DNA of 64,000 nucleotides from an uncultured Chitinophaga sp. (GCA_902168205.1 CABHOK010000011.1:124001-188000), one strand, 5' to 3'; shown: positions 10,290-19,585, numbered from the stretch's first letter. Notes: generated from the sequence alone by a model not told the origin. Numbers and translations: made by a program.

Positions 10290-10363
10290 AAGATTTGATA
10301 GTATAAAATGTCCAATCGACTTTTAGAATTTCATTGCCAGGAATTCTTTGTGAACAAATAAAT

Positions 10364-10404
10364 CAGGCCAACTGTCATTGCTATAGATAACGATGGTTGG
10401 CCTG
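10364..10404. terminator. Hairpin between convergent genes
   Basis: A 9-bp perfect inverted repeat (10364-10372 with 10396-10404) between the GH89 stop and the dioxygenase stop. On the plus strand it is followed by a C and then five A residues, and there is no clear U-run on either strand. It probably serves as a bidirectional terminator by structure. Confidence 0.5.
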
Positions 10405-10433
10405 CAAAAACTGTATATCAATATATAGCAGTA

Positions 10434-11150
10434 TTATCCTACCGTAATTGTTTTCATAAGAGTATAGCCGTCCGCAATATTTCCGGTAATACTATCGGCC
10501 ATGTTTTGATTTAAGCTGTTTGAAAAAATGGAGTCTTGTGTGTTTGATCGGTCCGGAGCACCATTATAGCCATCGCTTGCGTAAACTTCAGAATATACCG
10601 GAACAGGGAATGCAATTTGTGTTACCAAAAGCGAAGTACCGTCTGCTGTGAGAATTTGAACATGGATGTGAGGCGCCCGGCCTGGATACCATCCCGGAAA
10701 AATACTGAGATAGGACGCCTGTCCGTTAGCATCTGTGGTTTGGCGGCCACGCAAGAAATTCTGATTGCTATAATTGGTAGCCTGTAACTGATTGCCTCCG
10801 TACTGAGAATAGTTACCATCCTTGTCGCATTGCCAAATGTCTACCAGTACACCCTCCAGCGGTGTGCAGCCATTGCTCTTGTCTTGTATCGTTAGTGTTA
10901 TTAAAAGCGGAATACCTGCTCTGTCGCCAATGATATTCGCCCGCACATATTGAGCCGGTGTGCGGATAGGGAAGGGGCCTATAGTCTCCACAGGCGACAC
11001 TACACAGTTATCCGAGCCATTGTTACCACCGTTCACAGGAGGAGAAGCAGCTGCGTTATCGTCATCAGAGCAAGCGGTCAATGCGGCCGGTAAAGCTGCC
11101 ATGGCGCCTAGTCGCAAAAATCCATTCGTTAAAAATTTCTTCCGGTCCAT
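10434..11150 (-). CDS. Intradiol ring-cleavage dioxygenase-like lipoprotein
   Basis: A 238-residue member of the intradiol (catechol/protocatechuate 3,4-) dioxygenase fold, which uses a non-haem Fe(III) bound by two Tyr and two His. The likely ligands are present: Tyr114 ('KDGNYSQY'), Tyr155, His161 and His163 ('FPGWYPGRAPHIHV'). The N-terminus 'MDRKKFL…' is followed by a hydrophobic segment ending LTAC (Cys27) and a low-complexity Ala/Asp/Asn/Gly linker, so it appears to be an exported lipoprotein rather than a cytoplasmic pathway enzyme. No beta-ketoadipate pathway genes are nearby. Possible substrates are plant aromatics, or it may have a non-catabolic role; neither can be decided here. 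Confidence 0.85.
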   Translation of the reverse strand: MDRKKFLTNGFLRLGAMAALPAALTACSDDDNAAASPPVNGGNNGSDNCVVSPVETIGPFPIRTPAQYVRANIIGDRAGIPLLITLTIQDKSNGCTPLEGVLVDIWQCDKDGNYSQYGGNQLQATNYSNQNFLRGRQTTDANGQASYLSIFPGWYPGRAPHIHVQILTADGTSLLVTQIAFPVPVYSEVYASDGYNGAPDRSNTQDSIFSNSLNQNMADSITGNIADGYTLMKTITVG

Positions 11151-11203
11151 CTCTATAATTTTGTTGTATATATAGGTAAACTATACGCTGGCAGATTACT
11201 TCA

Positions 11204-11618
11204 TTAAAACATCGGATGTGGATTTGAGGAAGTCTCAGGAGCCACTTGTATAACGTTCCAATGTTCTACGATCATATTGTCTTCTACTTTGAACATTTCG
11301 GCAATCGCCAGGTATTTATATCTACCGTTGTTTGCGGACCGCCTGCAATCCATTGCTTTGTCATTGCTTTCAGAGCCTCTCTGCCATCTGCTACCTGCAG
11401 GTTGTGCTGCATATAATCTGTAACAATATATTCATCGATAGCAGATATATCTTTGTCACCAAACAATGTCTGGCGGAACGTTATCACCAACTGCTTATTG
11501 CTCTCCTCTTGTTTCAGGTTTCCGGTTGAGGATGTATTTGAATCATCATCTTTCGAGCAACCTGCTATAAGAACAACAGCACTTACCACTACATTAAGCG
11601 CAATTTTTTGGTCATCAT
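11204..11618 (-). pseudogene. Decayed SnoaL/NTF2-like lipoprotein gene
   Basis: Pieces of one small SnoaL/NTF2-fold lipoprotein lie in three frames. A normal start region (ATG at 11618 or 11615, reading MTKKLRL) runs into a stop. In the next frame is the signal remnant ending LIAGC, then the NTF2 N-terminal half ('QTLFGDKDISAIDEYIV', 'YMQHNLQVADGREALKAM') up to 'TTVDI', after which the frame goes wrong and stops at 11284. A third frame contains the family's usual C-terminus ('LAIAEMFKVEDNMIVEHW', then 'VIQVAPE', ending 'NPHPMF') and stops at 11204. By comparison with typical family members about 30 residues between these parts are missing. I conclude there is an early frameshift plus an internal out-of-frame deletion. 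A 101-residue product from GTG at 11589 is possible but would be an incomplete domain. Confidence 0.75.
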
Positions 11619-11723
11619 ATTCGTTAAGGGTTATACTGCAAACATGCGGCAGTGATCGCTTAAAGACATTGAACTAGTTCAACAAATAATGCTCCTTTCC
11701 CGGGTATATTCACGAATTAAGGT

Positions 11724-12149
11724 TCAGATCGCCATAGCATGTTGAAGCCACTCTTTAGCAGACTTAATATTTTCGAACGATGCTGTTTTTATTTTCTGGG
11801 TGCCTAACTTCACAAAGTCCTGAATCTGCAGATCAGCGAAAATATCTTTCGGCGAAACAAAAGCAATATGATATATACCGCCTGCCTGAACTCGTGGAGC
11901 CCAATCATTGGCCGACCAATCTGCCATGGTATTGCCGTCCATCAGTAAGGTGTCTGCGAGCCAGGCGATTTTACCATGAGTTTTTCTTTTCACAATTGCA
12001 TACGCCAATCCAAGGTTGAGTATTTCTTTAAATTCATCATCAGTAGCGTAACCAATGTGTGTGGCAATTATACAGGGAACAGACGGATCGTAGTCAAGTG
12101 TTCCATATTCCCATGTTTGTAATCTGATAACTGTTGATTGTTCGTTCAT
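11724..12149 (-). CDS. Hypothetical protein, possibly STAS/SpoIIAA-like
   Basis: A 141-residue soluble protein without a signal peptide. Alternating beta and alpha segments and the pattern 'IAWLADTLLM…DWSANDWAPRVQAGGIYHIAFV' resemble the SpoIIAA-like/STAS-SEC14 proteins common in Bacteroidota, which are small and of unknown role. I do not recognise a specific family, so the fold suggestion is tentative. The coding pattern and length look genuine. It lies between the decayed SnoaL-like gene and the truncated AraC paralogue with no sign of operon structure. Confidence 0.65.
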   Translation of the reverse strand: MNEQSTVIRLQTWEYGTLDYDPSVPCIIATHIGYATDDEFKEILNLGLAYAIVKRKTHGKIAWLADTLLMDGNTMADWSANDWAPRVQAGGIYHIAFVSPKDIFADLQIQDFVKLGTQKIKTASFENIKSAKEWLQHAMAI

Positions 12150-12319
12150 AGTTAGATATTATATTTTCTGCTGTGTCTTACCGTTCAATTCAATACACCG
12201 AAGAAGGTTGCATCGTTGTCTCATTCTCTTATTTATGGAATTGCTATGCAAAATAGCGGGCAAAGCTATTCCAGAAGACACGGCATAGCATTGAACAAGT
12301 TCACTAAATTGGCCATCGC

Positions 12320-12931
12320 CTAATTTTTAAAAATAACCTGTCCTTCCAGCGGGAATTGCATCTCGAAAAGGTCTATGTATAAAGTGGCAATACTTGTTTT
12401 AGACCGGGTATAATGATCAGGGTTTATTAAAGAAGGTCTTCGCTGTGCTTCATGCATGAATACACTGATTTGATTTCGTATCAATTCACTTTTAAAAGCG
12501 TAGAGTATACTTTGATCCTGGATCATTCTTTGAAAGAAGGAAGCGAAGAAGTTACTTTCCTTTGAACTAAACTCAAGTACGGAAGCCTCAAATGTATTCA
12601 GCAAGCGAGATTGCTCGAGCCAATGGAAACATTCGCCATGAAGAAATTTTTCGGTGAAAACACAAATATACCCTGTGGTAATTTTAGCCGGATTGATATT
12701 CCACGATATGGTTACACCAGGTTTAGCAACCACTAAAACGGACCCATCGATCACCACTTTTTTGTTGGAATAATGGATCACTCCCTTGCCGAATAGCAGT
12801 GATATTTTATAAACGTCCTTCCCGCGATATGTCTGCAGTATATTTTCGTGCGATTTCACTTTATATACCTTGAATCCATTGAGCTCAAGGTCGTCACGAG
12901 TGTTTGGAAAGCGAGCGGAGTGATGCTTCAT
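12320..12931 (-). pseudogene. AraC-type regulator paralogue lacking the HTH half
   Basis: A 203-residue protein that aligns by eye with the N-terminal sensory half of the neighbouring AraC regulator at 13082-13957. Shared features are a Tyr-x-x-Lys-x-x-Tyr-Lys-Ile patch ('RGKDVYKISLLFGKGVIHY' against 'DRKSFYKICMITGEKVIQY'), 'TGYICVFTEKF' against 'TGYTCLFSEDF', and 'FFQRMIQDQSILYAFKSELI' against 'LFQRMIVEQQTAYAFRNDLI'. It stops exactly where the linker to the HTH would begin, after 'LFEMQFPLEG'. I found no HTH remnant in any frame between 12150 and 12319. It could be a degraded copy or a retained free sensor domain; the sensory half itself has no frameshifts. Confidence 0.65.
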
Positions 12932-13081
12932 TTGTATTCCATCAACCGTTTTTTAATAACTGAACCCATGCAATTATATATTCAACTGATGTAAAACAAA
13001 ACTATCACGTATTTATTGGTAAAAAATATGGGAATCAAACAAGAAGTTAATCTATTCAAATAATGTTATAGTATACACGGA

Positions 13082-13957
13082 TTAGATGCGAAATGATTTA
13101 GGTGCACTGCCGGTCATACGCTTGAAGAAATTATTAAAGTATGTTGGGTAGTCAAAGCCGAGCGCAAAGGCAATTTCACCTACACTCCAGTTTGTATGTT
13201 GTAAAAGCGCTTTCGCTTCAACGGCTACCCGCTCGGATATATGCCGTGTAGTAGATTTACCGGTTACATGTTTCACAGCACGATTTAAATGATTCACATG
13301 TACTGCTAATTTATCAGCATAGCCTTGTGCTGTTTTCAACTGAAGCGGACGATCGATCTGTTCGATCGGAAATTGTTTTTCCAACAGTTCAATAAACTGA
13401 ATGGCAATTCTGGAAGATGCATCCTGGTGCTTTGCAAACTTTTCAGACGGTTGCATCTTGAGCGCTTCGTGAATGATGAGATTGATATAGTTTCGTATCA
13501 GGTCATTTCTGAAAGCATAAGCAGTTTGCTGTTCAACGATCATGCGTTGAAATAAAGACGAAATAAAATCACGTTGTTGCTGATCGAGTGAAAATATAGG
13601 CGTGCCTCCCAGTTTAAAAAGTGGCGATTCCTGAAGACTCTCTGAGCGATCTTTTGCTTTGAAAAAATCTTCCGAGAAGAGACAGGTATATCCCGTCTGC
13701 TCGGTGGTATTTTCCCATGAATACGGAATGAGCGGGTTGCCAAAGAACAATGTTGTTCCGCTAACTTTATAGCCTCTGTCTGCATATTGTATTACCTTTT
13801 CCCCGGTAATCATACATATTTTATAGAAGCTCTTCCGATCGTACGATCTCAAAACGCAGCTCTTCGTATCGACTTCAAAAACACTGAATTCATGTTGCTT
13901 CAGGTCTTCGTTGATGTCCAAAACATTGAGAATAGTTCGCGTATTCATGTTCAACAT
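13082..13957 (-). CDS. AraC-family transcriptional regulator
   Basis: A 291-residue regulator. Residues 1-180 form a cupin-like N-terminal sensory region. Residues about 195-291 form the AraC DNA-binding domain with two helix-turn-helix motifs: the first around 'YADKLAVHVNHLNRAVKHVTG', the second around 'SVGEIAFALGFDYPTYFNNF', followed by the typical 'FFKRMTGSAPKSFR' end. The start may be Met1 or Met4 (MLNMNT). The upstream neighbour on the same strand is the GH43 gene; downstream is the truncated paralogue, pointing to a local tandem duplication. The target genes are not evident. Confidence 0.9.
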   Translation of the reverse strand: MLNMNTRTILNVLDINEDLKQHEFSVFEVDTKSCVLRSYDRKSFYKICMITGEKVIQYADRGYKVSGTTLFFGNPLIPYSWENTTEQTGYTCLFSEDFFKAKDRSESLQESPLFKLGGTPIFSLDQQQRDFISSLFQRMIVEQQTAYAFRNDLIRNYINLIIHEALKMQPSEKFAKHQDASSRIAIQFIELLEKQFPIEQIDRPLQLKTAQGYADKLAVHVNHLNRAVKHVTGKSTTRHISERVAVEAKALLQHTNWSVGEIAFALGFDYPTYFNNFFKRMTGSAPKSFRI

Positions 13958-14133
13958 GGTAAGGTCTATCCGCGCCTTTGGCTGCCAGCGTGTTTCGAGG
14001 CAGCGTTACTTCCAACAGTAAAAAAGCGAAATGCCAAAAATAGTTCAGGTAGTGGCCCGCTATATAAGATATTCAAACAGGAATTTAAGCTTTTCAAACA
14101 AAGCGTGAAATAGCGAACATTTGTAAAATAGAA

Positions 14134-14173
14134 GAGCGTCCAGGTACACGTAGTTAAATGTGCCTGAACGCTC
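14134..14173 (-). terminator. Hairpin terminator of the GH43 gene
   Basis: Imperfect inverted repeat (14134-14149 with 14158-14173, arms GAGCGT…/…ACGCTC) located 40 bp past the GH43 stop on the minus strand. The minus-strand sequence after it is T-rich (TTCTATTTTA), consistent with intrinsic termination. Confidence 0.6.
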
Positions 14174-14213
14174 CGGGTATAAACTTGTATAGGATGATCA
14201 GCAGATCATTGTT

Positions 14214-15716
14214 TTAATCAAGCTGCTGGTATGTAAAATTTCTGAAGGTTACCTCTCCCGTGCCTATAGAACAGAGTCCGATCCGTAGCCCGATAAAACC
14301 TCCGAGCGCATTGTGATTATAGGAGGAAACTTCAAATGAATTCTCTGTCTTGTTCCATTTCTCTCCGTCCGTGCTATAGTACATATCCACGGTGTTGTTG
14401 ATATTCCGGAGGCGTAGTATAACGTGGCGTTGAATTACTTTTTTTTCTGCAGGAAACTGCCAGCCTTTAAAATTGGTGAGTATATTTTCTTTATCTGCCA
14501 GTATACCGGAATATGCAACGTTGTTATAGAAGAGTACAAGTCCACCCACGGCATCACCCTCCATGGACAGTTCAACCTGAACGGTATAGGAGTGATCTGA
14601 TGGCACGCAAAGTAATGGAGAACTATCGGGTACACCATTTCCTTTAGCTTTAATGACTAAACTTTTATTGGCGAGGTGGAAGCGTGTTGTATCATAGTTT
14701 TGAAAAAACTTCCATTGTGTTTTTAATTTCTTTCCGTCAAAATTATCGGACAATGAGAATATACCAGGCAGTGCTGTTCCTGCAGGTTTCGTTATTGTTT
14801 CACTGGTATTGTCCTTCACCTTGAACCATCCGTCCTTTGTCCACTCTACTGGTTTGAGTAAAGTTTGTCGTCCCATATTATAGAAACCATTTTCATACGC
14901 ATGGTATACCATCCACCAGTTTCCGGCTACATCATCCACGAGTGTACCATGTCCTTGCGACCACCACTTTTCAGCACTGCTATTGGTTCTGATGATCGGG
15001 TTGTAGGGTGAATTTTCCCAGGGGCCTAATGGCGATTTAGAGCGTGCAGAAATTACCATGTGACTGGTTGCCGGTCCTGCTGTTCCTCCTTCGGCTGAAG
15101 TGAGGTAATAGTACTCACCATGTTTCATGAGTTTAGGACCTTCCATGCAGAAGCATTCAATGCTCCAGTCGCGTGGTATAGGCCAGCCGTTATAGGTATG
15201 CCTGAATTCTCCTGCAACCGAAAGACCATCATCCGACAGCGGCACGTAGCCACCGTTGCTGAAGTATAAATATCGTTTGCCTTTGGTATCAGCAATATGT
15301 CCCGGATCAATGTTGCCGATTTTCAAATCAACAGGGTCACTCCACGGACCGTGAATGGAATTGGCCGTAATAACGTAGTTGGTATTGTTGGCCGGAAAGT
15401 ATATATAGTATTTGTTCTTGTACTTAACGAGATCGGGCGCCCAAACGGAGCCTACATACTTATGCAATGCATTGGTAACGGGTGTCCAATGGATGAGATC
15501 TTTTGAATGCCAGATCATGAGTCCCGGGTAATATTCAAACGATGAATGAACTATATAATAGTCGCTTCCATCGCGTAATATACTTGGATCAGGATAATCA
15601 CCTCTGAAGATCGGGTTTACATAACCATCGTTCTTTTTTTCTTTTGTGTTGACCTGTGACTGAGCATTGGCGAATAAACTCAATAATGTGAGAAGTGTGA
15701 GGAGACAAACCTTCAT
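14214..15716 (-). CDS. Glycoside hydrolase family 43, secreted (beta-xylosidase/arabinosidase type)
   Basis: A 500-residue secreted enzyme with a type I signal peptide ('LLSLFANAQ'). The five-bladed GH43 propeller spans about 30-315: base Asp43 in 'GDYPDPSILRDG', probable pKa-tuning Asp137 in 'GNIDPGHIAD', acid Glu192 in 'CMEGPKLM'. A C-terminal beta-sandwich (about 325-500, 'SDNFDGKKLKTQWKFFQNYD') matches the concanavalin-like domain joined to GH43 beta-xylosidases. Expected activity is on beta-xylosides or alpha-L-arabinosides in plant xylan; the exact specificity cannot be told. It stands alone with a terminator downstream and an AraC regulator 250 bp further on. Confidence 0.93.
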   Translation of the reverse strand: MKVCLLTLLTLLSLFANAQSQVNTKEKKNDGYVNPIFRGDYPDPSILRDGSDYYIVHSSFEYYPGLMIWHSKDLIHWTPVTNALHKYVGSVWAPDLVKYKNKYYIYFPANNTNYVITANSIHGPWSDPVDLKIGNIDPGHIADTKGKRYLYFSNGGYVPLSDDGLSVAGEFRHTYNGWPIPRDWSIECFCMEGPKLMKHGEYYYLTSAEGGTAGPATSHMVISARSKSPLGPWENSPYNPIIRTNSSAEKWWSQGHGTLVDDVAGNWWMVYHAYENGFYNMGRQTLLKPVEWTKDGWFKVKDNTSETITKPAGTALPGIFSLSDNFDGKKLKTQWKFFQNYDTTRFHLANKSLVIKAKGNGVPDSSPLLCVPSDHSYTVQVELSMEGDAVGGLVLFYNNVAYSGILADKENILTNFKGWQFPAEKKVIQRHVILRLRNINNTVDMYYSTDGEKWNKTENSFEVSSYNHNALGGFIGLRIGLCSIGTGEVTFRNFTYQQLD

Positions 15717-15975
15717 AGTTTTTATTAGAGCTATATATGGATTGTAAATTTATTCTAATTTTCCCCAGGAAAACAATACCCATTTGGTGGTACGATTACG
15801 ATATTATAAATACTGACTTCGTACGATTTAATTAGCCGTCAACAGGTATAGTTTGATGCAGAGCAAGTTAGGTGATAGCATTTGTTGCGCCTGTATTAAA
15901 ATCAAACAATAGTGAGAGCCCGCGCGTCCACCCTGATCAAGTTACGCAATTCAGTCCACTTTGTACATAATATAG

Positions 15976-16551
15976 TTAAACAGCCACGGTATTAATTGTC
16001 CTGATAAATTTTGCCGGCACTCCGCCGGCAATTGTATTGGCAGGAACATCTTTGTTTACCACTGCACCTGCCGCCACAATTGCATTTTCGCCTACCGTTA
16101 CACCCGGTAATATAGTGGCTCCCGCACCGATCCATGCATTTCGTTTTATGAGTATGGATTTCAGATCAAGTTGTTTTCTTCTTGCCGGATCAACAGGATG
16201 GTTTTCGGTGATCAGGTTTACCCTCGGCCCGATCAATACATCGTCTTCAATGGTTATTCCGCCCATGTCAAGGAAGCTGCAGGCGTGGTTGATAAATACA
16301 TTCTTACCGATGCGTATATGATGACCGAAGTTTGTATGGAAGGGTATAAATATAGTGGTGCTGGTATCAACCTGACTTCCGATAATTTCACTCAGGCGTT
16401 CCCGAATCTGATCGACATCGGTAGCACTGTTAAGCGCTGCCGACAATTGCATCGTTCGAAAAACTACTTTCCACGCATCAGCCATCTCATCATTTTGAAT
16501 TATACCTCCGGCAAGCATTCTTTCAAAAAGCGTAGTATTGTCCCGATTCAT
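15976..16551 (-). CDS. Sugar/maltose O-acetyltransferase-like, LbH hexapeptide-repeat protein
   Basis: A 191-residue acetyl-CoA-dependent O-acetyltransferase of the Maa/NodL/LacA type. An N-terminal helical part is followed by the left-handed beta-helix built from hexapeptide repeats ('IRIGKNVFINHACSFLDMGG', 'AWIGAGATILPGVTVGENAI', 'IAGGVPAKFIR'). The catalytic His is expected in 'LITENHPVD'. It is cytoplasmic, acts on a sugar hydroxyl in the family, and has unknown physiological substrate here. It is not clearly part of an operon; the next gene on the strand starts over 500 bp upstream. Confidence 0.88.
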   Translation of the reverse strand: MNRDNTTLFERMLAGGIIQNDEMADAWKVVFRTMQLSAALNSATDVDQIRERLSEIIGSQVDTSTTIFIPFHTNFGHHIRIGKNVFINHACSFLDMGGITIEDDVLIGPRVNLITENHPVDPARRKQLDLKSILIKRNAWIGAGATILPGVTVGENAIVAAGAVVNKDVPANTIAGGVPAKFIRTINTVAV

Positions 16552-16592
16552 ATTTACCTGTTTATCTCCTTAATAATTTATATATATAGTTT

Positions 16593-17069
16593 CTAGCGCT
16601 CCTGGCGAAGCTCAAACGTCACCTTCACATCATCTGATCCCAATGCAGCCGCCAGCCCTGTTGGATCATCAATCTTCCCGACTTTCGTATAGGTATAGGA
16701 TGTGGAAAAGCTTTTGTAAAACAGCACGATGGTATTGGCACCCCACAGCATCAGGTCCCCTGTTTTTATGGTGCCAGGGTTGGATGCATTTGCCTGTAAA
16801 TCAGCAGGCAGACGAAAGTACTTCTCATTGCCGTTCAACTCAGTCATGTTTATGGTAAGAGGCAACATGGCTTTAAATGCCATAGCCGTAGCATTGTCCA
16901 GAAGAGTTGCTGTAAAAATTTTGTCTCCGGTTTTAATATTGATGGTGCCAGGCATACGAGGGTTGTTTGAGCTAATGTTACTGTCTTGAAAATTTTTATA
17001 TACCGGTATGGTGTTGCCCGCGATCAGGAGCGGAAGTATACAGATGAAGATGTTGAAAGTATATTTCAT
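16593..17069 (-). CDS. Exported cyclophilin-like domain protein
   Basis: A 158-residue protein with an N-terminal signal sequence ('FNIFICILPLLIAGNTIP') and a beta-barrel domain similar to the cyclophilin-like fold proteins of the PF18050 type: 'TATLLDNATAMAFKAMLPLT', a middle 'ELNGNEKYFRLPADL' and 'GTIKTGDLMLWGANTIVLFY'. Family members bind small ligands or are uncharacterised; peptidyl-prolyl isomerase activity is not implied. It ends 41 bp upstream of the acetyltransferase start on the same strand, so the two may be co-transcribed. Confidence 0.78.
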   Translation of the reverse strand: MKYTFNIFICILPLLIAGNTIPVYKNFQDSNISSNNPRMPGTINIKTGDKIFTATLLDNATAMAFKAMLPLTINMTELNGNEKYFRLPADLQANASNPGTIKTGDLMLWGANTIVLFYKSFSTSYTYTKVGKIDDPTGLAAALGSDDVKVTFELRQER

Positions 17070-17287
17070 CGTGCTGGTATTAACACATTGCTTCTACACG
17101 ATAACAATATGTATTTTGAGATTTATCCATTTATAAGCAGTGGATAATCAAAATTAGCGCAGCAGCGTCACTTACGGTTAATAAAAAACAAACTGATTCT
17201 TAAGATTTTCAAACCAGGCAGACACAGGTTGCTTTCACATTTTGGGATTCTGGATGCCTGGGTAATAGTTTCACGGCCTGGTATATA

Positions 17288-19342
17288 TTATAATTCAGGA
17301 ATTGGAAAGTATAGTTTAAAGGTCGATCCTTTGTTGGGTTCACTTTCGGCAATGATCCAGCCGGAATGGTTGACCATTACTTTCTTCACAATCGCCAGCC
17401 CTATACCACTTCCGGCAGATTCATGTTTCGCGTGTAATTTGTGAAACACCTCAAATATCTTTTTAGAATATTCCTGAGAGAACCCTATGCCATTATCAGC
17501 AAAGGATATTTCGTAAAAGTGTTGATGCGGTGTGTCTGCCTCTATAGCTATTTCTTTATTCCGTACTTGCCTCAGCGTGATTTTTATCGTCAGCTTTTCT
17601 GACGGTTTGGAGAATTTTATAGCGTTGGTGAACAGGTTCAGAAATAATTGGTAGAGCTGATGTTGTATACCGTGAATTACCGGTAACGTATCCGAGTATA
17701 TATCGGCTCCCTTTTCTTCGATCAGCAATTCAATATCGTTCTTAACTGCACTGATAACATCGTTGAGATTGACCGGTTCGAATGTAATGCGTGAGGAGAG
17801 TTCCGAGTAGGCGAGTACATCTTCCATCATCTTCTGCATCTTGGCAGCGCTGTCTTCAATCTTGTGCGAGTACTCCAGTATCTGCGCCATTGATCGGTCT
17901 TCTTCGCGTTGCCGGGTCGAGAAGATCCGGATCTTGCGTATCGGTTCTTTTAAATCATGACTTACGATATAAGCAAAAGCAGAGAGTTCGCTGTTCAGAT
18001 TTTCCAGTACTTTATTTTGATCCTTTAATACTACAGCGGCAGCCTTCATCTCATCGTCTGCATGTTTGCGTTCGGTGAGATCGCGTGTAACTTTCGAGAA
18101 GCCGATCACTTCACCATTGTTGTTGTGCAAAGCTGTAATGACAACACTGCCCCAGAACCTGGCGCCATCTTTCCGCACGCGCCATCCTTCGCTGTTAGCC
18201 TTTCCATTAACTTCAGCTTCATGAAGAAGTTTCTCCGGAAGTCCATATGTAATGTCTTCCGGAGTATAAAATGTTTTAAAGCTTCTGCCGATAATTTCAG
18301 AAGCGGTGTAGCCTTTCAGGAGCGCTGCTCCAGCATTCCAGTTTTGGACAATGCCTTCCTTATTCAGCAGGAGTATAGCATAGTCCTGTACCTCTTCAAT
18401 CATCTTATGATACCGCTCTTCACTTTGTCGCAGCGCTTCGTTTCGTTGCTTGAGCTCTTCGGTATACATGCTGAGTTTATCTTCAGCAATCTTTCGTTCT
18501 GTAAGGTCTTTGGTAACTTTCGAGTAGCCGATGATCTGGTGATCATTATTGCGCAATGCCGTCATGGTGATGCCTGCCCAGAAGCGCGTTCCGTCTTTTC
18601 GTATTCGCCATCCTTCGTGCGTAATCCAACCGTTATCATGCGCAACTTTTAATATCCGCTCGGGCACATTCGCGGCTTTATCTTCTGCAGTATAAAAAAG
18701 TCTGAAACTCTTGCCTATAATTTCTTCCGCTTTATAGCCTTTCACCGTTTCAGCACCTTTGTTCCAGTCGAGAATTTTTCCCTCTTTGTCCAAAAGAATA
18801 ATGGCATAGTCGTTTACTTCCGACACCATTTTATGATATCGTTCTTCGCTTTGTTTCAGATCTTCATTCTTGAGTCTGAGTAACTCAGCGTAGTTGCTTA
18901 ACCGATCTTCTGCTTTTTTACGCTCGGTGAGATCGCGTGTAACTTTCAGTATACCCGTAACAGCGCCGTGGTCATTATGCAACGCTGTAAGCGTAATGCT
19001 TCCCCAAAAACGTATACCATCTTTGCGCAGCCGCCAACCTTCGTGATTCGCGCGGCCTTCCTGTATGGCTGTTGCTAAAAGTCTATCCGGTAATCCATCT
19101 TCCTTATCCTCCCGCGTATAGAAAACTTTGAAACTTTTTCCGATGATCTCCTCTGCGCTATATCCTTTAATTCGTTCGGCACCTTTGTTCCAGGAAGATA
19201 TAGTTCCTTGTATATCCAGCAGAATGATAGCGTAATCTTCTACTTCTGCAATAAGTCTTTCAAAGCGGTCTTCACTCAGTTTAAAAACATGGCTCGCGTT
19301 ATTGACAGCAGATTGGAAATTCTTTTCAGGTAGATTCTTCAT
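17288..19342 (-). CDS. Sensor histidine kinase with three tandem PAS domains
   Basis: A 684-residue soluble kinase without signal peptide or membrane segment. Three PAS/PAC units begin near residues 25, 167 and 309, with an exact 142-residue period. Each carries versions of 'DYAIILLD', 'WNKGAE', 'EEIIGKSF', 'GWRIRKDG' and 'VTRDLTERK'. The kinase core follows: HisKA with phospho-acceptor His462 in 'SHDLKEPIRK', N box 'LFLNLFTNAIKFS', G1 'DNGIGFS', G2 'GSGIGLAIVKK'. It is of the 'light-repressed/Cph1-like' family type often found without a linked response regulator, and none is adjacent. The near-identity of the PAS units shows recent internal triplication. Confidence 0.92.
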   Translation of the reverse strand: MKNLPEKNFQSAVNNASHVFKLSEDRFERLIAEVEDYAIILLDIQGTISSWNKGAERIKGYSAEEIIGKSFKVFYTREDKEDGLPDRLLATAIQEGRANHEGWRLRKDGIRFWGSITLTALHNDHGAVTGILKVTRDLTERKKAEDRLSNYAELLRLKNEDLKQSEERYHKMVSEVNDYAIILLDKEGKILDWNKGAETVKGYKAEEIIGKSFRLFYTAEDKAANVPERILKVAHDNGWITHEGWRIRKDGTRFWAGITMTALRNNDHQIIGYSKVTKDLTERKIAEDKLSMYTEELKQRNEALRQSEERYHKMIEEVQDYAILLLNKEGIVQNWNAGAALLKGYTASEIIGRSFKTFYTPEDITYGLPEKLLHEAEVNGKANSEGWRVRKDGARFWGSVVITALHNNNGEVIGFSKVTRDLTERKHADDEMKAAAVVLKDQNKVLENLNSELSAFAYIVSHDLKEPIRKIRIFSTRQREEDRSMAQILEYSHKIEDSAAKMQKMMEDVLAYSELSSRITFEPVNLNDVISAVKNDIELLIEEKGADIYSDTLPVIHGIQHQLYQLFLNLFTNAIKFSKPSEKLTIKITLRQVRNKEIAIEADTPHQHFYEISFADNGIGFSQEYSKKIFEVFHKLHAKHESAGSGIGLAIVKKVMVNHSGWIIAESEPNKGSTFKLYFPIPEL

Positions 19343-19585
19343 GCGTCAGTACATTGGGCTTAAATATAAAAGCACCAACATATTTTTGTTTAAGAAATGA
19401 ACGTCATTTTTAATTTTCAGACAATAAAAATTAAACAATATGGGTGTAAAAAATCATGCCCGATAGATCCGCGATACATTTTTGAAAAAAAAGGAAAGCG
19501 GTTACGTAAAAAATGACTTCAATACTTCACGCGTATCGATCGATATAGTGTTCATGTCTCATTATCGATGGAGTCCTATAACTTT

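Noticed and set aside
13787-14113. A 108-codon plus-strand frame overlapping the AraC gene start
   Set aside because: Mostly antisense to the AraC coding sequence; its remaining part has low-complexity Lys/Asn codons and no family resemblance.
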